A stretch of DNA of 64,000 nt from an uncultured Alteromonadales bacterium. Lineage in GTDB: Bacteria; Pseudomonadota; Gammaproteobacteria; Pseudomonadales; Cellvibrionaceae. The translations under genes and the position numbers were made by a program. A model generated the notes under the pieces. It made no database searches. It was given only the letters and a program-made list of their open reading frames with translations, and was not told the origin of the DNA. Below are positions 25,863 to 34,248 of this stretch, one piece after another. Position 1 is the first letter of the stretch, and each line of letters opens with the position of its first letter. The stretch is from the NCBI GenBank assembly GCA_937864365.1, contig CALMJT010000040.1, forward strand, positions 30,708-94,707, in the 5' to 3' direction.

Positions 25863-26176
25863 TCTTCTAAATAAACTCGGGTGGCAGTGTTACAGTCAGT
25901 TGGGTCTGCAAAATCAATGCGAACGGTTTTACCGGCTAGTTTGGCTGATAGCAATATGCTCAAGGCTTCTTGAGTATGGGGTGTGACTGTGGAAGAAAAT
26001 CTCGCTTGCGTACAGGAGCATTGATTATTGGACTTTGTGATAGTCGCGTATATTGTTCCTGTATTGGAATCCAGGCCAAGAAGTCCATTTAGTTCGTTTC
26101 TATTCTGCTCGCAAAATGCTTGAGAAAGGCTGCTGCCCGTAAGTAATAATATGGCGATTACGAATTTAATGTTCAT
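25859..26176 (-). CDS. Small secreted cysteine-containing protein, unknown
   Basis: 105 residues with a clear signal peptide (KFVIAILLLTGSSLSQA). The mature part has four cysteines (CEQNR, CSC, DCNTA), enough for two disulfides in the periplasm. I do not recognise the family. Upstream AGAGGAAATCAA gives a plausible ribosome binding site. It converges with the TraF-like gene, their stop codons sharing TTAA. Confidence 0.6.
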   Translation of the reverse strand: MNIKFVIAILLLTGSSLSQAFCEQNRNELNGLLGLDSNTGTIYATITKSNNQCSCTQARFSSTVTPHTQEALSILLSAKLAGKTVRIDFADPTDCNTATRVYLED

Positions 26177-26276
26177 TTGATTTCCTCTTAAAGTTTTAGT
26201 TATGTAAACTAAGTTATTATGTAATTGATTAAATAGTTTTAATAATCAATAGGTTATGAAATTTCTGGAGAGGATT

Positions 26277-26921
26277 ATGCCGTTGCACACGAATGATGTC
26301 ACTGTTATTGATATCTTGCGTCATGGCCAATGTGAAGGTGGTGAGATTTATCGGGGTTCGACGGATGTTGCGCTTACGTCATTGGGCTGGCAACAGATGT
26401 CGAACTCATTGGAGCCGTTGCTATTCGATGGTAAACCGACCTGGCATAAAATCGTCAGCTCACCTTTGCGCCGTTGCCGAGAGTTTGCCGAATTAAAATC
26501 CAACCAATGGAATTTACCGTTGGACATTCAAAAAGATTTTAGAGAAATGAGTTTTGGCGATTGGGAAGGTCAGTTAACTAAAGACATCTATTTGCAAAAC
26601 CCTGAGTTTGTTGAAAGTTTTTATCACGATCCAGAAAATTTTTATCCGCCAAACAGTGAGCATATTGTTGATGTGCAAAATCGCCTCAAATTTGCTTGGT
26701 TGCAGTTAGTTGAAGAGCACAAAGGGCAGCATATATTAGTGGTTAAACATGGTGCGGTTATGAGAATTTTGTTGCTTTGGTTACTGAATTTATCGTTTAC
26801 ACAATTTCGAGTATTCGAAATTCCCTACGCAGGTTTAATTCGTTTGAAGGTCGCGCATCAGCCTAATGGTGATCGGGTGTTATTTTCTGGCTTTAATCGT
26901 ATTGATGCTTTAGAGCGCTAA
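26277..26921 (+). CDS. Histidine phosphatase (phosphoglycerate mutase-like, CobC-type) protein
   Basis: 214 residues from the ATG at 26277, which has GGAGAGG upstream; an ATG 21 bases earlier lacks a site. The catalytic RHG motif is in DILRHGQCEGG (about 13-23), followed by SSPLRRCREFAE, the acid REMSFGDWEG and the second histidine in VVKHGAVMRILL near 158. The arrangement is typical of alpha-ribazole phosphatase or broad 2-histidine phosphatases. There is no cobalamin gene beside it, so the substrate is uncertain. Confidence 0.8.
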   Translation: MPLHTNDVTVIDILRHGQCEGGEIYRGSTDVALTSLGWQQMSNSLEPLLFDGKPTWHKIVSSPLRRCREFAELKSNQWNLPLDIQKDFREMSFGDWEGQLTKDIYLQNPEFVESFYHDPENFYPPNSEHIVDVQNRLKFAWLQLVEEHKGQHILVVKHGAVMRILLLWLLNLSFTQFRVFEIPYAGLIRLKVAHQPNGDRVLFSGFNRIDALER

Positions 26922-27048
26922 AAATTTGATATCTGTTTTTGTAAACGTATTTTTTAATAAAAGCCTTTAATGCGTTACGTAATTTTAAAGTTTTTTACGG
27001 TTAATTTTATAAAAAATAGTTTTTTTGTTGATATTTCGAGTTAAAAAC

Positions 27049-28476
27049 TTAGAATTTTTGTTGTTGATGTCTTTGCTTTATTTTAATAATCAAAATTAAG
27101 CAAAATGTAATCAAGCAATACACCGCTGCCATTTTCATCGATAGATTGACGGTCAGCAACAGTTCTGGATGATGTTTATCGGTGATGGGTTGCGAGCCAA
27201 TAAAATAGGTAATAAATAAGGTTACTACACCCATGCCGATGGTATTGCCGGTAGTTCTGGCAAGATTTAATAATGCTGCTGCTGCCCCAAGTTCTTTTTG
27301 CGGAATTGAATGCATGGCAATGTTGTTGTTGGGTGTGGTGAATAAACCGTAGCCGACACCTAAGCCAAGCATTGCGACGCTGACAATGACTACCGGGGTC
27401 AACTCTCCCACGCTGGAATACACAAAGAACGAAAGACAAGCGATAGCACAGCCAATTGCCGCAATAACTCCGGCGTTTAATTTATCGGAAAGCTTCCCGG
27501 CAATGGGTGCTAAAGGTGCCATAGCAATTGCCTGTAAAAGCATAATGTTACCAGCTTGGCTCGGAGGCATGTCTTTTATGTATTGCAAATACATGCTGGT
27601 AATTATAGAAACCGGGTAGGCGGCAGCGTACATAAATAAGGTCGCTATCAAGGCAATGGTAAAGCTTTTATGTTCACTGAATAGAGACAGTCTAACCAAG
27701 GGGTTTTCTGTCTTACTTTCATGGGTTGCAAACCAAATTAGCGCTGCGATACCGGCAATGAAAATAACAATGTGTGCAGGATCGGGTAAACCCGACAATC
27801 CAACAACCAGGCCTAGCGTCCAAAACCCAAATATTACCGTGCCTTTCCAATCGAATTTTCCGGGTTTAGGATTTTTCCATTCGCCACGAATCTGTAACGC
27901 CGCAATAATTAATATCAGTAGCGCTGGAATCTGTACCCAAAACACACTTCTCCAGCCTAGATACTCCGTTGCCCAGCCGCCGAGCAAGGGTGCTGTTGCT
28001 AAACCTGCGTATAACGCAAAAGCATTTATGCCTAAGGGTAATCCGCGTTGTTTGGGTGGAAATACCGAGGTGAGAATGGCCATGGAGCAGCCAAAAATCA
28101 TAGCACTGGCAATACCTTGTATAAATCGACACGCAATAAGCCAATAGATGTCTTGAGCGAATGTCGCTGCGATAGTGCCCAACGTATTTACGATCATTCC
28201 GGATACGTAAATTTTCTTCCGGCCAATGTTGTCGGCCAGTTTGCTGAATGGCAGCATCAGCGAAATACTGCCGAGCAAGAATATTGTTGGAATCCAGCCG
28301 ATTAGAGACGCTTTGGCATTTAATGCGTGGGCAATGGTGGGCAATGCTACATTTACGGTTGCTAGGGTGATGGGACCCATAAATGCGCCGAAACTTATGA
28401 CGCAAACCACAAAGAGTTGAGCGCGGCGGTTATTAAGATAATATTCTTGGGTTTGTTCGGCTTGAATACTGACCAC
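27049..28476 (-). CDS. MFS transporter, DHA2 (14-helix drug exporter) type
   Basis: 475 residues, starting with GTG. About 14 hydrophobic helices span the protein. The MFS motif A is in LADNIGRKKIYVSGM near 83, motif B/C follows in WLIACRFIQGIASA and LGGWATEYLGWRSVFW. This is the signature of proton-driven multidrug exporters of the EmrB/QacA type rather than the NarK nitrate carriers. No membrane-fusion partner gene is adjacent, and no regulator is seen next to it. Confidence 0.85.
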   Translation of the reverse strand: MVSIQAEQTQEYYLNNRRAQLFVVCVISFGAFMGPITLATVNVALPTIAHALNAKASLIGWIPTIFLLGSISLMLPFSKLADNIGRKKIYVSGMIVNTLGTIAATFAQDIYWLIACRFIQGIASAMIFGCSMAILTSVFPPKQRGLPLGINAFALYAGLATAPLLGGWATEYLGWRSVFWVQIPALLILIIAALQIRGEWKNPKPGKFDWKGTVIFGFWTLGLVVGLSGLPDPAHIVIFIAGIAALIWFATHESKTENPLVRLSLFSEHKSFTIALIATLFMYAAAYPVSIITSMYLQYIKDMPPSQAGNIMLLQAIAMAPLAPIAGKLSDKLNAGVIAAIGCAIACLSFFVYSSVGELTPVVIVSVAMLGLGVGYGLFTTPNNNIAMHSIPQKELGAAAALLNLARTTGNTIGMGVVTLFITYFIGSQPITDKHHPELLLTVNLSMKMAAVYCLITFCLILIIKIKQRHQQQKF

Positions 28477-28711
28477 GATAAATCCAACGCAAAAAATACA
28501 GTCGCCAGTATAACAAAGACGCTTCTTTACGTCTGTGAGCGATTTGTTGTCACTAATAGCTTATGGCTTCTAATAGCTATCTATAATGTTTTTCTTTCCA
28601 GATTCAAACTAGTTTTTTGCAACGGTAAATTTGTAAAGGCTATGGATTTAACGAACGCTGCCGCTAGAGGTGTCGAGCTGAAGAAACCACCTCACCGTTG
28701 AAACATTTTCG
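28477..28711. other. Upstream region of the MFS gene
   Basis: Part of a 611-base gap. A 94-codon rightward frame overlaps the start of the MFS gene and lacks family resemblance, so I treat the stretch as non-coding. Confidence 0.4.
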
Positions 28712-28852
28712 AATTATCCAGAGTTTTTCGCGACTCAATTACGCGTCGCTGACTTCTGCAACAGTAAGTGATTGAAATTGTGAAGAAATTGGAGACCACG
28801 TTGTCAATTTCTGCTTCTTGATTAAATCATGGATGAGATAATCGGAGGCTCT
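28712..28852 (-). repeat. Dispersed ~155-bp element, full diverged copy H (minus orientation)
   Basis: CAGAGTTTTTCGCGAC at the left, then CAGTAAGTGATTGAAATTGT, GAAGAAATTGGAGACCACG, CAATTTCTG and TTGATTAAATCATGGATGAG as in the reverse complement of the consensus. Confidence 0.88.
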
Positions 28853-29033
28853 AATAGTTATTAGCAGACGTCGATCAAATACCAATGTTTATTCCGCGTA
28901 ATTTATGCGTGAGTTTCTTTTGTCGTTAATTCATTGATGGTTGCGGATGATCAAAATTCGAAATTTACAATCGTTCAAAACTCGCCCATATTTATTCATA
29001 CGTGTTCGCTATTGTGTATTTCCGGTGGTTATC

Positions 29034-29075
29034 TTAAGAACTGTTGGTTAAGAACTATTGGTTAAGAACTATTAG
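29034..29075 (+). repeat. 14-bp tandem repeat, three units, in a leader
   Basis: TTAAGAACTGTTGG, TTAAGAACTATTGG and TTAAGAACTATTAG in direct succession. The last unit runs into the ribosome binding site AGGAGGG of the following gene. Confidence 0.9.
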
Positions 29076-29087
29076 GAGGGTTTAGCT

Positions 29088-29498
29088 ATGGTGCCTTGGC
29101 TTTGGATATGGTCGCCGCAATCTCATTTTCCGTGGAGTGGTTCGGTTGCACAGCACATCGAACCGAAAACAAACTGGTTTAATGACTACATTAAGTCTGA
29201 ATCTGGTGATGCACAAATTGAGGAATCTGTGTTTCAGCGATTTAGCTATGGTACGCAGCTTAGTCAAATTATTAAGTTTTTATTGGCTACAGTAGATGTC
29301 TCGACATTAAATCCAGACGCTAAAGAAGCCTATGAGAAACTACTTCAACTCCATAATGGGGTTAATGAAATTAAAGATCAGGTTCGTAAAAATAGAACTG
29401 AAGATATTATTAAAGCCGTGATAGAACTTAAAGCGACGAGTGAAGACGAGTATGAGAGTTTGTTGATTGTGTTAAAAAAACTCATTGCAGAAGGCTAA
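29088..29498 (+). CDS. Conserved-looking hypothetical protein with Trp-rich N-terminus
   Basis: 136 residues with a strong ribosome binding site (AGGAGGG, seven bases before ATG). The first 35 residues are aromatic and proline rich (MVPWLWIWSPQ, HFPWSG, TNWFNDYI); the remainder is helical and charged, with a possible coiled coil (KEAYEKLLQLHNGVNEIKDQV). No signal peptide or catalytic motif is visible and I cannot name the family. It stands alone between a repeat element and a convergent HU-like gene. The good Shine-Dalgarno sequence and the tandem repeat leader suggest a real, well translated gene. Confidence 0.6.
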   Translation: MVPWLWIWSPQSHFPWSGSVAQHIEPKTNWFNDYIKSESGDAQIEESVFQRFSYGTQLSQIIKFLLATVDVSTLNPDAKEAYEKLLQLHNGVNEIKDQVRKNRTEDIIKAVIELKATSEDEYESLLIVLKKLIAEG

Positions 29499-29650
29499 TG
29501 CTACTTTTATAAGCTTTTTGTCAATTGGAAAGGCGTATTGCTACTTTGGTAGAAGGTTATCTGTTGTATTAGTAACGTCTGTGAAGCTCTAAACCTGATT
29601 CACTATTAAAATCGAAAAGAGCGTGGTTTCTGATTATAAAAACAAGCACA

Positions 29651-29684
29651 AAAAAGCAGTGCGGGAATTTCAGCACTGCTTTTT
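29651..29684. terminator. Bidirectional terminator between the Trp-rich protein gene and the HU-like gene
   Basis: A 12-bp stem AAAAAGCAGTGC / GCACTGCTTTTT with a 10-base loop and A/T tracts on both sides, suited to end both convergent transcripts. Confidence 0.9.
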
Positions 29685-29737
29685 TGTTTGGAACCCGTTA
29701 AAAAAATTGAACGGTTTCTATTCGGTTCGCGTGATGC

Positions 29738-30142
29738 TTATTCGGCCATCTCTTTTAATTTTTTCAATGGACGGATTTTAACCTGAATGCTGGCTGGTTT
29801 TGCTTTGAAAGTAGTCTCTTCACCCGTGAAAGGGTTAACACCTTTGCGAGCTTTTTTCGCTGGTTTTTTTACGGTAGAGATTTTCAAAAGACCTGGAAGT
29901 ACGAAGTCACCACAACCGCCACGCTTTTTCAAGTGACCAGCCATAATGTCTGACAATTCGTCAAGAACTGCTTGCACTTGTTTCTTTGGAATTTCAGTGG
30001 TTTCAGAAATCTGAGTCAAGATTTGAGTTTTGGTGTAACGCTCAGCAATGGGTTTTACACGTTTTGCTTGCGCGGCGGTAGCAGAAGCGGCGGCAGGAGC
30101 AGCAGGCGCGGTTGTTTTTGCAGGTGTCTTGCGAACGGCCAT
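29738..30142 (-). CDS. HU-like DNA-binding protein with lysine/alanine-rich tail
   Basis: 134 residues from the ATG at 30142 (AAGGA upstream; a longer in-frame reading lacks support). The first 35 residues are Ala/Lys/Pro rich, like a histone-type tail. The rest has the HU/IHF fold: YTKTQILTQISETTEIPKKQVQAVLDELSDIM, then the beta arm region GLLKISTVKKPAKKARKGVNPFTGEETTFKAKPAS. It is longer than HU (about 90 residues) and belongs to the HU-like group with an extra tail. The likely role is nucleoid organisation. Confidence 0.85.
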   Translation of the reverse strand: MAVRKTPAKTTAPAAPAAASATAAQAKRVKPIAERYTKTQILTQISETTEIPKKQVQAVLDELSDIMAGHLKKRGGCGDFVLPGLLKISTVKKPAKKARKGVNPFTGEETTFKAKPASIQVKIRPLKKLKEMAE

Positions 30143-31029
30143 AGAGGGTTCCTTGTTGTTAATTATAAGTAACACCACACGAGATCGATTCGAACTCGGT
30201 TAATGTTAAGGCGGAAAATAGAGAGTATTTTTGAATACTGGTTTAAGCTGCGTTTAGCTATGCACAGAGACGCACGAGTGCGCTCATATCTCATTATATA
30301 TAGTATAAAAATGAGTGCGGCAATTATTTTATTGAAAAAAATAGTGGTTTGCATCAACTCTTGTTGATGAATTTACTCAGACATGACCTGATTAAAAATA
30401 TTTACCCAAAATGACTAAAATTTAGCGGTTTTTCAGGAGTTGAATTCGATAAAGGCTTGCGAAAGATCGCAACTCAGCAGTACTTAACGCACATTTCTCA
30501 TTAAGCAGGCAATACTTTGCTGTGTTATGGCTAGGATTTTTACACCGCCGCAATCCTGTTCGTGGGCTACTACTGCGCAAAGCACTGCATTTCTAGCGTT
30601 TACGAAAGTTCACCTCTGGTTGTTTGATGTCTAGCTACATAGGTTTTCGAGAAGTTTTAACCGGAAAAACAAGGATATGGCAACAAAAAATGTTGTGCGC
30701 AGTGATGGGCTTGCTTATTTTCGTGCTGTGTGAGTAATTTCGTTACAGTTGGGCTGCGCATACTTCCGTCTCAACTAATTAATTTCGACTTCACGGTAAT
30801 TGACTTTCAGATTCTTCAATAATCCCAAATGGGCAACGTTAACTGTTGAGTTGTGGGGATATGTTGTGGGGATATGAGGTGGTTCCCATAGGGGAAGGTT
30901 GGATAATCATTAATGAGCGCTTAGAACGTAGCTCAGCTTCTAATCATCTCTAAAATGATAAATAAATCTTATTTTGTAGAGTTTTACCCTACTCGGGCGG
31001 GTTGTTCGTAAAGTGGCTGCGAATCATTG
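30143..31029. other. Long gene-free region
   Basis: Nearly 890 bases without a convincing gene. It includes the promoter of the HU-like gene and a 13-bp tandem duplication TTGTGGGGATATG at 30851-30876. No RNA gene family is recognisable to me, although the length leaves room for a small RNA. Confidence 0.5.
30851..30876 (+). repeat. 13-bp tandem duplication
   Basis: TTGTGGGGATATG occurs twice in direct contact within the long gene-free region. Confidence 0.9.
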
Positions 31030-31518
31030 TTACGCAGATGCGGGTAAAAATTGCGTTTTTAACAACAGTTTAACGGCATCCTTAATACGTTCGTCTAATT
31101 GATGCTCCTTAGCGGTGATTACTTTTGTTAAATGCTCACAGATATTTGCTAATTGAAGATCATAGGCATTATTTTGCGGTGCAGTAATTTTCATTTTTAA
31201 CCGTAAGACCACAAGCTGAATGCTGAGGTTAATCAGGTCGGCGAGATTCGGCGTTAGTTGAATGCTTTGATTTTCAAGCTCATCAATAATGTCATCGATA
31301 CCTTGCAGTAAGGGCGATATGTGCTGAAAACCACAGAATAGAACGTGATTTTTAATATCGCGAAAAGCACTGACTAGGTTTCGGATCGATGGGTATTCAG
31401 GATTATTGAGCTGTGACTGATGCAAGCTTTGTAAACACAGTTGATAGGAGTGAGTTACTCGCTCAATCAATTCGCTCGCCGAGTAATCATCCCAGTAGTC
31501 TGGAGAGGCAAATAACAT
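31030..31518 (-). CDS. Hypothetical helical protein, possibly a degenerate HPt domain
   Basis: 162 residues, almost all alpha-helical by composition. The stretch LVSAFRDIKNHVLFCGFQHISPLLQGIDDII has the shape of a histidine phosphotransfer domain (HxxKGxxxxxGF), with Arg where the phosphorylated His would be and Asn in place of the Gly. A second block of helices follows (LINLSIQLVVLRLKMKI). If the resemblance is real it could be a non-phosphorylated scaffold; I hold this loosely. No two-component gene is adjacent. Confidence 0.45.
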   Translation of the reverse strand: MLFASPDYWDDYSASELIERVTHSYQLCLQSLHQSQLNNPEYPSIRNLVSAFRDIKNHVLFCGFQHISPLLQGIDDIIDELENQSIQLTPNLADLINLSIQLVVLRLKMKITAPQNNAYDLQLANICEHLTKVITAKEHQLDERIKDAVKLLLKTQFLPASA

Positions 31519-31935
31519 CGCTGAACCTGCTGCACAATTGTTGAAAGGTGCGGTACGTCTAGCGTCTTCGAATGAATCGAAGCGTAGGTACTTTTATTTG
31601 AGACTAACAAACAAAAATGAAGCTTTTGCGGCACATGAACGTTGAGATTTACAGGTTTGAAGATTTTTTGATGACGATTCTTACCTGAGCTGTACCCACA
31701 CATTGTTGGAGCGAATATTTACCCGGTTTAGGTTTTCATGGGCTATAATGCCGGGCTTTTTCGTGTGTAATGCTAAAACGTTGCTGAACCGGCGGGGTTT
31801 CATCTTAAATTCAGCGGTCGGTTCTGTTTTGAAAGCGTTCTGGGCTTTAAAACCAACGTTTACGCCACCACATGGGGTCGTTGTAAACCATTTGTTATTG
31901 ATTATTGACCAAAGTCACCGGTGAGGAGTAAGTGA
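31519..31935. other. Upstream region of fmdB-aspS
   Basis: About 415 bases. Small frames on both strands do not resemble known proteins. It must hold the promoter of fmdB-aspS and of the leftward hypothetical gene. Confidence 0.45.
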
Positions 31936-32208
31936 ATGCCGATTTATGAATACGTTTGTAAATCTTGTGATCATGAGTTCGAAGCTTTGCAGAAAATGTC
32001 GGATGATCCGTTGAAGGAATGCCCGGCGTGTAAAGCGTTGTCGTTGACCAAAAAAATCTCAGCCGCGGGTTTTCGACTCTCAGGTAGTGGTTGGTATGAG
32101 ACTGATTTTAAATCTGGAAATAAAAAGAACCTAGCGTCGTCTAGCAGTGAGAGCTCAGCGGCGAGTGCTAAAACAGAAACGAAGGCGTCTAATTCAGAGA
32201 GCGCTTGA
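31936..32208 (+). CDS. FmdB-family zinc ribbon protein
   Basis: 90 residues. The first 50 form the FmdB/CxxC_CxxC_SSSS zinc ribbon: MPIYEYVCKSCDHEFEALQK then ECPACKALSLTKKIS, giving two CxxC knuckles. GSGWYETDFK is typical of the family, and the tail is Ser/Ala rich and disordered. The function is unproven; many genomes carry it just before aspS, as here. GAGGAG precedes the ATG. Confidence 0.88.
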   Translation: MPIYEYVCKSCDHEFEALQKMSDDPLKECPACKALSLTKKISAAGFRLSGSGWYETDFKSGNKKNLASSSSESSAASAKTETKASNSESA

Positions 32209-32292
32209 CATGTTGTGAGTCCATTGACGATACAACAACCCGAATGAATAGATTCTGTAGAATCGCCAGTAAACACTTAACAGGAAACTAAT

Positions 32293-34083
32293 ATGCGCAC
32301 CGAGTATTGTGGCGTTCTAAACGCTTCATACATTGATCAAGAAGTAACCCTATGTGGTTGGGTTGACCGTCGTCGTGATCATGGCGGAGTAATTTTCATC
32401 GATTTACGCGATCGCGAAGGCGTGGTTCAAGTCGTTTTTGATCCGGATAGCGCAAATTTTGAAATCGCCGATAAGGTTCGTGGCGAATTTGTTTTAAAGG
32501 TAACGGGTAAAGTTCGTGCACGTTCTGAATCTACGGTTAATGCAAATATGGCAACCGGCGAGGTTGAAATCTATGGCACAGGTTTAGAAATTTTAAGTGC
32601 CGCAGAAACACCGCCGTTCCCACTTAACGAATATTCAAACGTCGGCGAAGAGGTTCGTTTAAAGTATCGCTTCTTAGACTTGCGTCGCCAAGAAATGCAA
32701 AACAACCTGCGTTTGCGTGCAAAAGTAACCAGCGCTATTCGTAATTATCTTGATGACAACGGTTTCTTAGATATTGAAACACCAATCTTAACCCGTGCTA
32801 CCCCAGAAGGTGCGCGTGATTATTTGGTGCCGTCACGTACCCACGAAGGTAAATTCTTCGCGTTACCTCAATCGCCACAGTTGTTTAAACAATTGCTGAT
32901 GGTTGCGGGCTATGATCGTTACTACCAAATTGCCAAGTGTTTCCGCGACGAAGATCTTCGTGCTGACCGTCAGCCAGAATTTACGCAAATCGATATTGAG
33001 ACCTCGTTCTTAAGCGATGAGCAGATTATGTCTATTACCGAAGGCATGATCCGAAAAATCTTTAAAGATATTAAAGGCGTTGAGTTTGGTGAATTCCCAA
33101 GAATGCCGTTCTCTGAAGCCATGGAAAAATACGGTTCTGATAAGCCAGATTTGCGTATTCCATTACAGCTGGTTGATATTAAAGAATACCTAAAAGACGT
33201 TGATTTTAAAGTATTTGCAGGCCCTGCTAACGATCCAGCTTGCCGTGTTACTGCTCTTAAAGTCGATGGTGGCGCGCAGCTTTCACGTAAACAAATCGAT
33301 GACTACACCAAGTTTGTTGGTATTTATGGTGCAAAAGGTTTGGCGTGGATTAAAGTCAACGACTTGAGCCAAGGTATCGAAGGTTTACAATCACCAATCA
33401 TTAAATTTATTGGTGAAGATATTACCGCCAAGCTTGTTGAGCATTTAGGTGCTAAAGATGGCGATATTATTTTCTTCGGCGCCGACAAAGCTAAGATTGT
33501 TACCGAAGCATTAGGCGCACTTCGAATTAAAGTTGGTCATGACCTTAATATGCTGACTTGCGAGTGGGCACCATTGTGGGTTGTTGATTTCCCAATGTTT
33601 GAAGAGAACGACGATGGCAGCGTGACTGCGTTGCACCATCCGTTCACATCACCTTCATGTACTCCTGAAGAGCTGAAGGCTAATCCGTTAGGTGCTTTGT
33701 CGGTTGCCTACGACATGGTGTTAAACGGTACCGAACTTGGCGGTGGTTCTGTTCGTATTCATCGTCCCGACATGCAACAAGCGGTATTTGACGTATTGGG
33801 TATTGGTGCAGAAGAGCAACGAGAAAAATTTGGTTTCTTGCTAGATGCGCTTAAATTCGGTGCGCCACCACACGGTGGTTTAGCATTTGGTTTAGATCGC
33901 TTAATCATGCTTATGACCGGTGCTGATTCGATTCGCGACGTTATTGCCTTCCCTAAAACGCAAACCGCGGCCTGTGTTATGACTGATGCACCTGGGGCGG
34001 TTGATAAGACTCAGTTAAAAGAGTTGAACATACAACTTAAACTGAAAGAAAAAGAACCCAAGAAAGAAGACCCAGCTAAATAA
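32293..34083 (+). CDS. aspS: Aspartyl-tRNA synthetase
   Basis: 596 residues, bacterial type. The anticodon-binding OB domain is N-terminal ([26 protein letters not shown]), the class II motif 2 region is in [20 protein letters not shown] (about 215-235), the bacterial GAD insertion sits in the middle, and motif 3 is in [16 protein letters not shown] near 540. It charges tRNA-Asp (possibly also tRNA-Asn, depending on whether the cell has AsnRS). It is followed by a strong terminator. Confidence 0.98.
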   Translation: MRTEYCGVLNASYIDQEVTLCGWVDRRRDHGGVIFIDLRDREGVVQVVFDPDSANFEIADKVRGEFVLKVTGKVRARSESTVNANMATGEVEIYGTGLEILSAAETPPFPLNEYSNVGEEVRLKYRFLDLRRQEMQNNLRLRAKVTSAIRNYLDDNGFLDIETPILTRATPEGARDYLVPSRTHEGKFFALPQSPQLFKQLLMVAGYDRYYQIAKCFRDEDLRADRQPEFTQIDIETSFLSDEQIMSITEGMIRKIFKDIKGVEFGEFPRMPFSEAMEKYGSDKPDLRIPLQLVDIKEYLKDVDFKVFAGPANDPACRVTALKVDGGAQLSRKQIDDYTKFVGIYGAKGLAWIKVNDLSQGIEGLQSPIIKFIGEDITAKLVEHLGAKDGDIIFFGADKAKIVTEALGALRIKVGHDLNMLTCEWAPLWVVDFPMFEENDDGSVTALHHPFTSPSCTPEELKANPLGALSVAYDMVLNGTELGGGSVRIHRPDMQQAVFDVLGIGAEEQREKFGFLLDALKFGAPPHGGLAFGLDRLIMLMTGADSIRDVIAFPKTQTAACVMTDAPGAVDKTQLKELNIQLKLKEKEPKKEDPAK

Positions 34084-34090
34084 GCAAAAA

Positions 34091-34115
34091 AACCCGGCGT
34101 TGCCGGGTTTTTTTT
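34091..34115 (+). terminator. Rho-independent terminator of aspS
   Basis: AACCCGGC - GTT - GCCGGGTT followed by a T-run starts eight bases after the stop codon. Confidence 0.95.
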
Positions 34116-34184
34116 CGTTCATTAATTCCTCTGAAACACTAATTCCTCTGAAACACTAATTTCGCTGCAACACTGGTTGGAGCG

Positions 34185-34240
34185 CGGATTGCCCATTTCT
34201 GTCCTCTGATTAAGTCATGAGAGCGTTAATCAGAGGTATC
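34185..34240 (-). repeat. Dispersed element, partial copy I (minus orientation)
   Basis: Only hairpin 1 (CCTCTGATTAA / TTAATCAGAGG) and part of hairpin 2 (GATTGCCCATTTCTG) remain. The hairpin-1 end is about 6-8 bases past the stop codon of the DUF5666 gene. Confidence 0.85.
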
Positions 34241-34248
34241 CACGCAAA

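Noticed and set aside
27049..28476. Nitrate/nitrite transporter NarK
   Set aside because: The protein has about 14 helices and DHA2-type exporter motifs; the nitrate signature of NarK is not present.
28417..28701. 94-codon plus-strand frame overlapping the MFS start
   Set aside because: No ribosome binding site or family resemblance, and it runs antisense into the MFS gene.
31703..31924. 73-codon frame upstream of fmdB
   Set aside because: No recognisable features; it probably only spans the promoter region of fmdB-aspS.
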